Positions 15,854-21,759 of a DNA stretch of 21,759 nt are shown here, piece by piece. Each line of letters begins with the position of its first letter. Position 1 is the first letter of the stretch. Source of the stretch: MADRE2 sp964397015 (lineage in GTDB: Bacteria; Desulfobacterota; Desulfobacteria; Desulfobacterales; Desulfobacteraceae); assembly GCA_964397015.1 (NCBI GenBank), contig CAYNHL010000059.1, forward strand, positions 1-21,759, written 5' to 3'. Position numbers and translations under genes: made by a program. The notes below the pieces were generated by a model. It searched no databases. It was not told where the DNA came from and worked only from the letters and a program-made list of their open reading frames with translations.

Positions 15854-16369
15854 TTATGGCAGTGTCCGGGAGGGAGGTTCCCTGAAAAGCCATTCATCCC
15901 AGTATGCGGCTTTCTGCGCTATCCGGAAGATTTCTCTTCCAAGTGAATGGGGCAGAACGCTGTATCGGCTTCCCGGTATTAAAGGGGGCCTTTGAGCATA
16001 GTCATCAATGAATTCGTTTACAGAACCGTACCCGTGAATCCGCAGAACATGCTCGAGGTCTGAATATGTCCGGTGTCCTGCATCATTGAGATACAGGATG
16101 CTGGACAGGCCTCCTCCGATATCCAGGGTCGGTCCGCCGTTATCATAGATACCGAATTTCTTGATTTCCAGCCGGCTGCCCATGCGCTGGCTGTTGATGG
16201 CGAAGACAAGACGGTGGTCGCTGGTATCGTCTTTTTGATAAAACGCATTTTCCGGAAAAATGACCCGGTTTCTGTCGACAGGTGTCAGTGTCCTGCATCC
16301 TGACACGGCAGCTGCAGTGATTATAAGGATTAAGACTGTCAGCCTGGTTGTTTTTATCATGTTTTTCAT
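15854..16369 (-). CDS. small predicted lipoprotein of unknown function
   Basis: 171 residues. A basic N-terminus and hydrophobic segment end in the lipobox AAVSGC (Cys25), so it should be exported and lipidated. GGGAGG just upstream supports the ATG start at 16369. The mature part contains LVFAINSQRMGSRLEIKKFG, GGGLSSILYLNDAG and LEHVLRIHGYGSVNEFIDDY. I do not recognise a family. It converges on the synthase gene with 45 bp between the stops and no obvious terminator, and it is divergent from the DegV-family gene across 245 bp. A link to the synthase is not shown by the sequence. Confidence 0.75.
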   Translation of the reverse strand: MKNMIKTTRLTVLILIITAAAVSGCRTLTPVDRNRVIFPENAFYQKDDTSDHRLVFAINSQRMGSRLEIKKFGIYDNGGPTLDIGGGLSSILYLNDAGHRTYSDLEHVLRIHGYGSVNEFIDDYAQRPPLIPGSRYSVLPHSLGREIFRIAQKAAYWDEWLFREPPSRTLP

Positions 16370-16614
16370 GATTCCTCCCGGTCTGTCATTTTTTTAAAAA
16401 CTGCCCTGTACGATAAACAATAAGAAGTCCGGAAAAAAAGTCAATTTTGTCCTGCAAAACCTGTTGATTTAATCTTTGATTCTATGCTACGTAAGTTTTA
16501 ATCAGAAAAAACAGGTATCGTTTGTCAAACATTGTTTATGGTGCTGATGCCGTTGTGCACAAAGGATTGTTTCAATTCCTGCATGACCGGGCATGGCCAT
16601 GAAAAGGAGGGGAG

Positions 16615-17469
16615 ATGAACCGGCTTATCGTAACGGACAGCACTTCCGACCTGGCAGCCCACATGGTAAAAAATCTCAAGGTCAAGGTCATTCCGGTGAA
16701 TATTATCCTGGACCAGGTGACATATAAAGACAGGGTCCAGATAAAAATAGGCGATTTTTACAAAAATTTCGACCGGTTCAAAACCATGCGGACAGGGCCG
16801 GTTACCCTCGAGGAATTTGAAGCGGTTTACAGAAAACTTACCTCCCGGTATGACCAGATACTGTTTATCCATTGTTCCAGGCATTTGAGCAAAACCTATG
16901 AACACGGTGTCAAGGTTCACAAAAAACTCGGGCAATCCTATGCCGGAAATGTCCATGTCATAGATTCAAGGCACTGCGGCATGGGACTCGGTCTGATCGT
17001 GATCGAGGCGGCAAAGGCCATGGCTGAAGGGCAGCCGCTCGAAGATGTCATCGACCTTGTCGAACAACTGTCGCAAAAAATAACCACCTACATGACAGTG
17101 CCCACATTGACCTATCTTCGGGCCAACCAGAAAATCAGCGGGATGAAGTCCTTTCTGGCCAACATGCTCAATATAAAACCGGTTCTCGGGTTTGAAGACG
17201 GCCGAATTGTGGTGAAGACCAAATTGTCCGGCAAGGGAGGAGACAACCTGCTCTTGGAGATGATGGATTACATTAAAAAGGACATTGGGGACAAGCCCGT
17301 GACAATAGCTTTGGCCCATGCCAGGGACACCCGGTATGTCGAGGATTTGAAGGCTGTCTTTAAAAACCGGTTTGACTGCAGGCAGATCTATACAGCCTAT
17401 TTTGGCCCGTCAGTGGGGATAAGCACCGGTCCGGAAACAATGGGGGTCTCCTTTTTCTGTCATGAGTGA
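16615..17469 (+). CDS. DegV-family fatty-acid-binding protein
   Basis: 284 residues, ATG preceded by AAGGAGGGGAG. The N-terminal TDSTSDL (7-13) is the DegV signature. HVIDSRHCGMGLGLIV, NMLNIKPVLGFEDGRI and the C-terminal GPSVGISTGPETMGVSFF match the fold in order, and the length is typical. Family members bind a fatty acid between their two domains; in Firmicutes they are the FakB subunits that present fatty acids to the kinase FakA. No FakA-like gene is in the window. The loop usually read as ISSxLSGTY is CSRHLSKTY here, a departure near the expected carboxylate-binding site. The location about 800 bp downstream of the synthase stop fits a lipid role but is only suggestive. It converges on the cysteine synthase gene with 14 bp between. 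Confidence 0.88.
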   Translation: MNRLIVTDSTSDLAAHMVKNLKVKVIPVNIILDQVTYKDRVQIKIGDFYKNFDRFKTMRTGPVTLEEFEAVYRKLTSRYDQILFIHCSRHLSKTYEHGVKVHKKLGQSYAGNVHVIDSRHCGMGLGLIVIEAAKAMAEGQPLEDVIDLVEQLSQKITTYMTVPTLTYLRANQKISGMKSFLANMLNIKPVLGFEDGRIVVKTKLSGKGGDNLLLEMMDYIKKDIGDKPVTIALAHARDTRYVEDLKAVFKNRFDCRQIYTAYFGPSVGISTGPETMGVSFFCHE

Positions 17470-17483
17470 TCCTTGAGCGGTCG

Positions 17484-18374
17484 CTACATCAGCGCTGTAC
17501 TGAAATACCTTTCGGCCCTGTCAGGAAGTATCGTTACAATATTTTTGCCGGTCATGATCCTGCCGAGTTTCTGAGCGGCCCAGACATTGGCGCCGGATGA
17601 GATTCCGACCAGAAGACCGTGGTTCCTGCTCAGTTTCCGTGTGGTTTCTATTGCATCATTGTCCGTGACCTCTATTACATCATCCACCAGGCTGGTATCA
17701 AGTATTTCGGGAACAAAGCCGTCGCCGATGCCCTGGATCTGGTGCAGGCCGGGCTCGTGACCCAGCAGTGCGGCTACATCCCTCGGCTCGACCGCAATGA
17801 TCTTGGCCCCTGGAGCGTGTTCCTTGAGAAACTGCCCGATTCCCTGCAGTGTGCCGCCGCTGCCGACACCTGCCACAAATGCGTCAATTTTTCCATCGGT
17901 CTGGCGCCACAGCTCCCGGGCGGTCTCTTCATAATGAATCCTGGGGTTGTCCGGATTTTCAAACTGCTGGGGGACGAACACATTGGGGTCCTGTTCCTTC
18001 AGTGACATCACTTTCCGGACAGCTCCCGGAAGGCTTTGGTCGGCCGGGGTTAAAATCAGCTCGGCCCCCAGACAGGTAATGAGTTTTTTTCTTTCCTCGC
18101 TCATGTTTTCCGGCATGACGATCTTGACCTTGTAGCCCTTGAGCCTCCCGATAAGGGCGATACCGATTCCTGTATTGCCGGAGGTAGGTTCTGCTATTAT
18201 GGAATTTTTTGTAAGCCTGCCGTCACGTTCAGCGCCTTCTATCATTGCCAGGGCCACCCGGTCCTTGATGCTGCCTCCCGGGTTCAGGAATTCAGCCTTG
18301 GCAAAAATATTGTCGTCCTTTAAATGAATCAGGGGAGTGTTCCCGATAAGACTGATAATGTTGTCCGTCAGCAT
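17484..18374 (-). CDS. cysK: O-acetylserine sulfhydrylase (cysteine synthase)
   Basis: 296 residues from the ATG at 18374. This start gives the usual family beginning LTDNIISLIGNTPLIHL and has ACAGGG upstream. An ATG at 18392 would add six residues but lacks a Shine-Dalgarno. The PLP lysine is Lys37 in GGSIKDR. The substrate loop is TSGNTGIGIA, the PLP phosphate loop is GVGSGGTLQGIG, and GISSGANVWAA follows. It is a cytoplasmic PLP enzyme making cysteine from O-acetylserine and sulfide. CysM-type or cystathionine-synthase-like specificity cannot be excluded from sequence alone. It is monocistronic here, with no serine acetyltransferase beside it. Confidence 0.92.
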   Translation of the reverse strand: MLTDNIISLIGNTPLIHLKDDNIFAKAEFLNPGGSIKDRVALAMIEGAERDGRLTKNSIIAEPTSGNTGIGIALIGRLKGYKVKIVMPENMSEERKKLITCLGAELILTPADQSLPGAVRKVMSLKEQDPNVFVPQQFENPDNPRIHYEETARELWRQTDGKIDAFVAGVGSGGTLQGIGQFLKEHAPGAKIIAVEPRDVAALLGHEPGLHQIQGIGDGFVPEILDTSLVDDVIEVTDNDAIETTRKLSRNHGLLVGISSGANVWAAQKLGRIMTGKNIVTILPDRAERYFSTALM

Positions 18375-18557
18375 GATAATGTGCCCTGTCATTGCAAATT
18401 GAGTTAAAAATTTAGATTGTTATCTTTTACCTGCATCTTTTTGTCAAGCCCCTGAATTTTTTTTGAACCTTTTTCAACCCTTTGGTCACTGTGAAATAAA
18501 AAGAAGTTAAGGGTTGTGAATGGCTATTTTTTACAATGAAAAAAAGGAGTAATGATC
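18375..18557. other. divergent intergenic region with an 8-bp inverted repeat
   Basis: This region separates the cysteine synthase and the secreted-protein gene. CAACCCTT (18475-18482) and AAGGGTTG (18509-18516) form a perfect inverted repeat with a 26-bp spacer about 45 bp before the secreted-protein start. No convincing -35/-10 or -24/-12 promoter was identified. AGGAG at 18545-18549 is the ribosome binding site for the plus-strand gene. Confidence 0.4.
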
Positions 18558-19109
18558 ATGAAACGTACAATTAAAAAAGCAGCATTATTGATGTTTGTCG
18601 CAGTTTTCGGATTTACCGGTTTCGTTTTTGCCGATACCCCTGCAGGAAATATTCAGGGTCCTGAGATTACCAAACCCACATTGAGAGTCGATCCGAACCA
18701 GTTGAGGCTGGCAACCGATCTGGGTGTGGAACATATTTTCAGCAACAGCTGCCTTTGTACCGAAGACCTTGCCAGCGTGGGCGCTTTTTTGATGAACGAC
18801 ATGTGGGTTTCCGTTACTAACAGAGCTTGTACGAGCGGCGCCCAGGTCAGTGTGTCTGGCAAGCTGAAAATTGCCTATTTCGACATGGTGCAGGGCAGAA
18901 TGCTTAACAGGCTGGTTAACTTTTCCGTAAACAAGAACGGGCGGACAAAAGTAAAAGCTGTAAGCGGCTATGTGCTGGTGAAAAAATCCACAGGGATCAA
19001 GGCTGAGATCCATGAAATCAACCCTTCCGGTTCAAGGCCGGTTACCGACTGCAACAGCAGCAACGACAGCTTGACTGTACACAGATGTATGCCGGACCTG
19101 GTTTACTAG
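18558..19109 (+). CDS. small secreted protein of unknown function
   Basis: 183 residues. The ATG at 18558 is preferred to the one at 18552 because AGGAG lies 8 nt before it and only 2 nt before the other. A classical signal peptide (KRTIKKAALLMFVAVFGFTG, then a likely cleavage after FVFA) shows export. The mature protein of about 159 residues has five cysteines (two in NSCLCTED, one each in RACTSG, TDCNSS and HRCMPD), so disulfides or metal binding are possible. The middle, SGAQVSVSGKLKIAYFD and onward, looks beta-rich. I do not recognise a family. It has its own strong ribosome binding site and terminator, so it is probably a single-gene unit. Confidence 0.75.
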   Translation: MKRTIKKAALLMFVAVFGFTGFVFADTPAGNIQGPEITKPTLRVDPNQLRLATDLGVEHIFSNSCLCTEDLASVGAFLMNDMWVSVTNRACTSGAQVSVSGKLKIAYFDMVQGRMLNRLVNFSVNKNGRTKVKAVSGYVLVKKSTGIKAEIHEINPSGSRPVTDCNSSNDSLTVHRCMPDLVY

Positions 19110-19140
19110 GCCGCTTTTTTCAGCAAATGCAAGACCACTC

Positions 19141-19179
19141 CTGCCCCGGGGGGAAAGATTGTCTTCCCGGGGCATTTTT
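19141..19179 (+). terminator. intrinsic terminator of the secreted-protein gene
   Basis: TGCCCCGGG (19142-19150) pairs with CCCGGGGCA (19166-19174) across a 15-nt loop, followed directly by a T-rich run. It lies between the convergent secreted-protein and hemW genes. The T-run is only on the plus-strand side. Confidence 0.85.
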
Positions 19180-19181
19180 GT

Positions 19182-20321
19182 TTAAATAGCGGCTGCAAAG
19201 AGTTCAAGGATATGGTTCAGCCTGGCCCGGCCCTCTATGGTCAGAGCCAGTGAATTTTTTGTCATGCGGCACCACTGGCGCTCCTGCAGGAGACAGACAA
19301 TATGCCGGAACTGATGCTCGAACCGCTGCAGGCTGATGCTGTCAAAGGCCGGGATATCGATCCCTTCGCTGGTCCTGAGTCCCAGCATGATTATTTCCAG
19401 AAGAACCTGTCCGGTTGACAGGATTTCCTGTTCGGCAACCGGCAGCCTGCCTGAACCGATGTCCCGGATATAGCGTTCGGCATCCAGGTGGTTCCATGAC
19501 CGCCTGCAGCCGTCAAAAGAATGGGCGCCGGCCCCGAATCCCAGATAGGGCCTGCGCTGCCAGCAGGACTTGTTGTGCAGTGAATGACGGGTCCTGTCAA
19601 TGGCAAAGTTCGATATTTCATAGTGATCGTATCCGTTTTGTGATAAAAAGGCAGATGTGGTAACAAATTTTTCACTGCGGGCATCAGGGCCAGGAAAAGC
19701 ATGGTTTCGCGCCTGTTTCTCGATAAAAAACGGTGTGCCTTTTTCCACTGTCAGCATGTAACACGAAAGGTGGGCGGGATTGAGATCGACAGCCCTTGTC
19801 ATCTCGTACTGCCAGTCCTCAAGGGTTTCATTGGGGACTGCATAGATCAGGTCGATACCGATATTTTCAAACCCTGAGGCAACTGCCTGCTCATAGCAGG
19901 AAACCGCCTGTCCGGCCGTGTGGATACGGGTCAGTCGGGCCAGTTTCCAGTCCAGAAAAGACTGGACACCGATGCTCAGCCGGTTGATCCCGGCCTGTTT
20001 CAACCCTGTCAGGCCGGATTTGTCAATGGTGCCGGGATTGACCTCCAGGGTTATTTCAGTGTCTGGTGACAGGCAAAAATTTTTTTCAACGGAAGCCAGC
20101 AGCCGTTCCACTTCACCGGTATCAAGAAGTGAGGGGGTGCCGCCGCCGAAATAAATGGACTCGACAGGGGCAGAAGGTAATGACCTGAGCTCGATCTCAG
20201 ATACCAGAGCGTTTATGTAACCGGATTTGAGGCCCAGGTTTTCAGTTGAATAAAAATCACAATACCCGCATTTTCTCATGCAGAAAGGAATGTGGATATA
20301 CAGGTTTGACGCGTCAGACAA
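19182..20321 (-). CDS. hemW: radical SAM family heme chaperone HemW
   Basis: 379 residues from a TTG start. The iron-sulfur motif is CMRKCGYCDF near residues 14-23 (C-x3-C-x2-C), so no later start is possible without losing it. IYFGGGTPSLL, LEVNPGTID, RLSIGVQSF and HNKSCWQRRPYLGFGAGAHSF follow in the usual HemW order. HemW is homologous to oxygen-independent coproporphyrinogen oxidase HemN but acts as a heme-binding chaperone; the motif lacks HemN's extra cysteine (C-x-x-C-x-C form). The TTG overlaps the end of the upstream radical SAM gene by 8 bp (TTGTCTGA), so the two are translationally coupled. A HemN-like catalytic role is less likely. Confidence 0.9.
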   Translation of the reverse strand: MSDASNLYIHIPFCMRKCGYCDFYSTENLGLKSGYINALVSEIELRSLPSAPVESIYFGGGTPSLLDTGEVERLLASVEKNFCLSPDTEITLEVNPGTIDKSGLTGLKQAGINRLSIGVQSFLDWKLARLTRIHTAGQAVSCYEQAVASGFENIGIDLIYAVPNETLEDWQYEMTRAVDLNPAHLSCYMLTVEKGTPFFIEKQARNHAFPGPDARSEKFVTTSAFLSQNGYDHYEISNFAIDRTRHSLHNKSCWQRRPYLGFGAGAHSFDGCRRSWNHLDAERYIRDIGSGRLPVAEQEILSTGQVLLEIIMLGLRTSEGIDIPAFDSISLQRFEHQFRHIVCLLQERQWCRMTKNSLALTIEGRARLNHILELFAAAI

Positions 20322-21486
20322 ACCGCTTCATCAATTCATCTATGACCATGTCCACGTTGTCCGGGGTAACGCCGTACATCTGGCAGGTCTGTTGGACTTT
20401 TTCAAGATGGGGGCTGGTTTCAAGGTCTTTGGGGTCCTTGAAAAAGCCCATCCGCCGGCCCACCTGGTAAAGGACCTGGTCCTCAGGGGCAAGGTTGAAG
20501 AAAGTGTCAATGACGTCCAGCATGGATTCTTTATCTTCCGGCAGTTTTCCTTCAACGGTTTCAAAAAGATTCAGTATATGGTCGCTCTTGATCACAGAGG
20601 TGATACCGTCCAGGTTTTCAAGCAAAAGCTTTAGTTCTCTTGCCATCATGATATCGGTGCACTTTTCAAAACGCCCTTCCTTGAAATCGTTGACCAGGGG
20701 TGTTTTGCCGGACATGGCCAGTGTCCTGATCCTTATAAAATCAGGGTTTATGGCGTTGAGGGCTTCAGCTGTTTCCAGGGCGTGCTCGATGGAAAGTTCT
20801 ATACCGCCAAGGCCCGGCATGACATACTCAGACAGTTCCATGCCCGCTTTTTTTACCTTTTTCCCGGCCTTGATATGCATGGCTTTGGTGGCGCCTTTTT
20901 TCACCATCTTCAAAACTCGGTCCGACCCGGATTCCATCCCGATATGGATCCGGTTCAGCCCTGCACCGGCAATGCGCAGCATGTCTTCATCCTTGATGCG
21001 GGCCATGGTGTGGGAGCGGGCATAGGAGGTGATCCGGGTCGCCATGGGAAAGCATTGCCTGATGTGGTTCAAGATCTTCACCAGGTCGTCCGGCTTCATC
21101 AAAAGGGAGTTGGCATCCTGTAGAAAAATGGATTCCATGCCTGATGCATACCAGTGCATGGCGGCATTGAAAGCCATGCGATCCCTGACTTCAAAGCTGT
21201 TGAAAATATCGTTGATGACTTCCTGGGACAAGGTCTGTCCGGCATCAGCCTGCCGGGCGATTTTACGCACGTACATCTGCAAAAGGTCAATGTCCTTGAT
21301 AACATGGTCAACCGGCCTTAAGGAAAACTGACGGTTTTTATAGACCGGGCAGAAGGTGCAGTGGTTCCATGGGCAGTTCCTGGTCAACCGTATCAGCAGG
21401 CTCGAGGCTTCGCTCGGGGGTCTGATGGGGCCCTGCTCAAATCCTTTGTATTCTTCATCTCTCTTTTTTTTATCTTTTTCCGGCAT
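20314..21486 (-). CDS. radical SAM protein (COG1032-like) with C-x4-C-x2-C cluster motif
   Basis: 390 residues from the ATG at 21486, chosen because AAGGGA lies 8 nt upstream. An ATG at 21534 would add 16 residues translated largely from repeat-derived sequence (the CTCAACTTTCGG arm) and is not favoured. The cluster motif is TRNCPWNHCTFCPVYK (Cys38, Cys43, Cys46), with four residues between the first two cysteines. RPPSEASSLLIRLTR precedes it. The second half, including GLNRIHIGMESGSDRVL and YVMPGLGGIELSIEHALETA, follows the Elp3/MiaB-like radical SAM barrel pattern. The substrate is unknown. It forms a coupled pair with hemW. Confidence 0.85.
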   Translation of the reverse strand: MPEKDKKKRDEEYKGFEQGPIRPPSEASSLLIRLTRNCPWNHCTFCPVYKNRQFSLRPVDHVIKDIDLLQMYVRKIARQADAGQTLSQEVINDIFNSFEVRDRMAFNAAMHWYASGMESIFLQDANSLLMKPDDLVKILNHIRQCFPMATRITSYARSHTMARIKDEDMLRIAGAGLNRIHIGMESGSDRVLKMVKKGATKAMHIKAGKKVKKAGMELSEYVMPGLGGIELSIEHALETAEALNAINPDFIRIRTLAMSGKTPLVNDFKEGRFEKCTDIMMARELKLLLENLDGITSVIKSDHILNLFETVEGKLPEDKESMLDVIDTFFNLAPEDQVLYQVGRRMGFFKDPKDLETSPHLEKVQQTCQMYGVTPDNVDMVIDELMKRFV

Positions 21487-21507
21487 GGGTATTTTCCCTT
21501 GTAAATA

Positions 21508-21649
21508 ACTCAACTTTCGGGCTTCAACGATCATGCCCGGGGTCAGGCTTGTTTTATTGTGTTTTTATCAAAAATTGTTTCTTGTAAAGGGTCAAAAATG
21601 CAATAATGCAAGCCTGACCCCATTAACTCACCAACTCCGAAAGTTGAGT
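21508..21649. repeat. outer inverted repeat around palindromic element copy 2
   Basis: ACTCAACTTTCGG (21508-21520) and CCGAAAGTTGAGT (21637-21649) are a perfect 13-bp inverted pair enclosing copy 2. Copy 1 has the related CGAAAGTTGAG on one side only (4299-4309). The arms may be the real ends of a larger element or separate repeats commonly found beside it. Confidence 0.55.
21539..21621. repeat. REP/MITE-like palindromic element, copy 2 (83 bp)
   Basis: It has the same 13-bp perfect ends as copy 1, GGGGTCAGGCTTG and CAAGCCTGACCCC, the same 83-bp length and a core that matches copy 1 when reverse-complemented. It lies 52 bp upstream of the radical SAM start codon and forms part of that gene's leader or promoter region. 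Confidence 0.85.
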
Positions 21650-21757
21650 AAATAACTTCTTTTTTTGATCCCTCTCGCTTCTGAAATAGTAGGCACCATC
21701 TTTGCCCTTGTCAATTAATTTCGGCAGATCTTGCCACCCGGACCGGTCATGTGGTAA
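21623..21757 (-). CDS. possible 3' end of a minus-strand gene cut by the window edge
   Basis: An open frame of 44 codons runs in from the right edge and ends with TAA at 21625-21623. It contains RSGWQDLPKLIDKGKDGAYY and ends QLSELVS. The charged, amphipathic sequence reads like a protein C-terminus but is too short to assign. The repeat arm CCGAAAGTTGAGT falls inside it, so it could instead be chance. If real, the gene would lie directly upstream of the radical SAM pair on the same strand. Confidence 0.35.
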   Translation of the reverse strand, partial: LPHDRSGWQDLPKLIDKGKDGAYYFRSERDQKKKLFTQLSELVS

Positions 21758-21759
21758 AA

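Noticed and set aside
16370..16614. TTGATT/TATGCT-like pairs in the lipoprotein-DegV divergent region
   Set aside because: The spacing between boxes (about 13 bp) is wrong and alternatives are equally poor. Promoters must be here, but none can be placed.
18530..18550. TGGCTATTTTTTACA as a -24/-12 promoter for the secreted-protein gene
   Set aside because: The spacing to the -12 dinucleotide is wrong and it lies too close to the ribosome binding site.

Overview
The window (about 50% GC, 21.8 kb) looks like chromosomal DNA from an anaerobic, sulfate-reducer-like deltaproteobacterium (Desulfobacterota, possibly Desulfobacterales). This is an inference from gene content and from the GGGGTCAGGCTTG-type dispersed repeats; there is no marker gene to prove it. 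No rRNA, tRNA, CRISPR array or intact transposase was seen.

Left part (1-4189): a FapA/DUF342 family protein (possibly cut by the window edge) converges on and overlaps a two-gene minus-strand unit. That unit is a sigma-54-dependent activator (bEBP, TTG start) followed by a YihG-like PlsC-family acyltransferase whose Shine-Dalgarno overlaps the activator's stop codon. Between the activator and the next gene is a 417-bp divergent intergenic region. It holds an 83-bp palindromic REP/MITE-like element, several inverted repeats and a good candidate -24/-12 promoter pointing right.

Centre (4607-15808): one 11.2-kb gene encodes a 3733-residue iterative lipid/polyketide synthase. The domain order read from motifs is NPD (TIM-barrel flavin enoyl-reductase type, degenerate) - NPD (intact) - KS - KS (both histidines lost) - AT - KS (divergent) - ACP - ACP - KR - DH. 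This places activities normally split over PfaA, PfaC and PfaD of PUFA/secondary-lipid synthases on a single chain. Both carrier domains have threonine where the phosphopantetheine serine is expected. This protein, its probable sigma-54 control by the divergent activator and the linked acyltransferase form the most interesting system in the window. A coherent but untested reading is that the synthase makes a specialised acyl chain, the acyltransferase places it on a glycerolipid, and the activator switches synthesis on. No phosphopantetheinyl transferase, thioesterase or PfaC-type FabA dehydratase pair is visible.

Right part (15809-21759): a small lipoprotein (minus), a DegV-family fatty-acid-binding protein (plus), an O-acetylserine sulfhydrylase (minus), a small secreted cysteine-containing protein (plus) followed by a clear terminator, and a minus-strand pair of radical SAM genes (a COG1032-like protein and the heme chaperone HemW) overlapping by 8 bp. 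A second copy of the 83-bp palindromic element, in opposite orientation, lies just upstream of the radical SAM pair, so the two copies bracket about 17 kb. A short open frame at the right edge may be the end of a further minus-strand gene.
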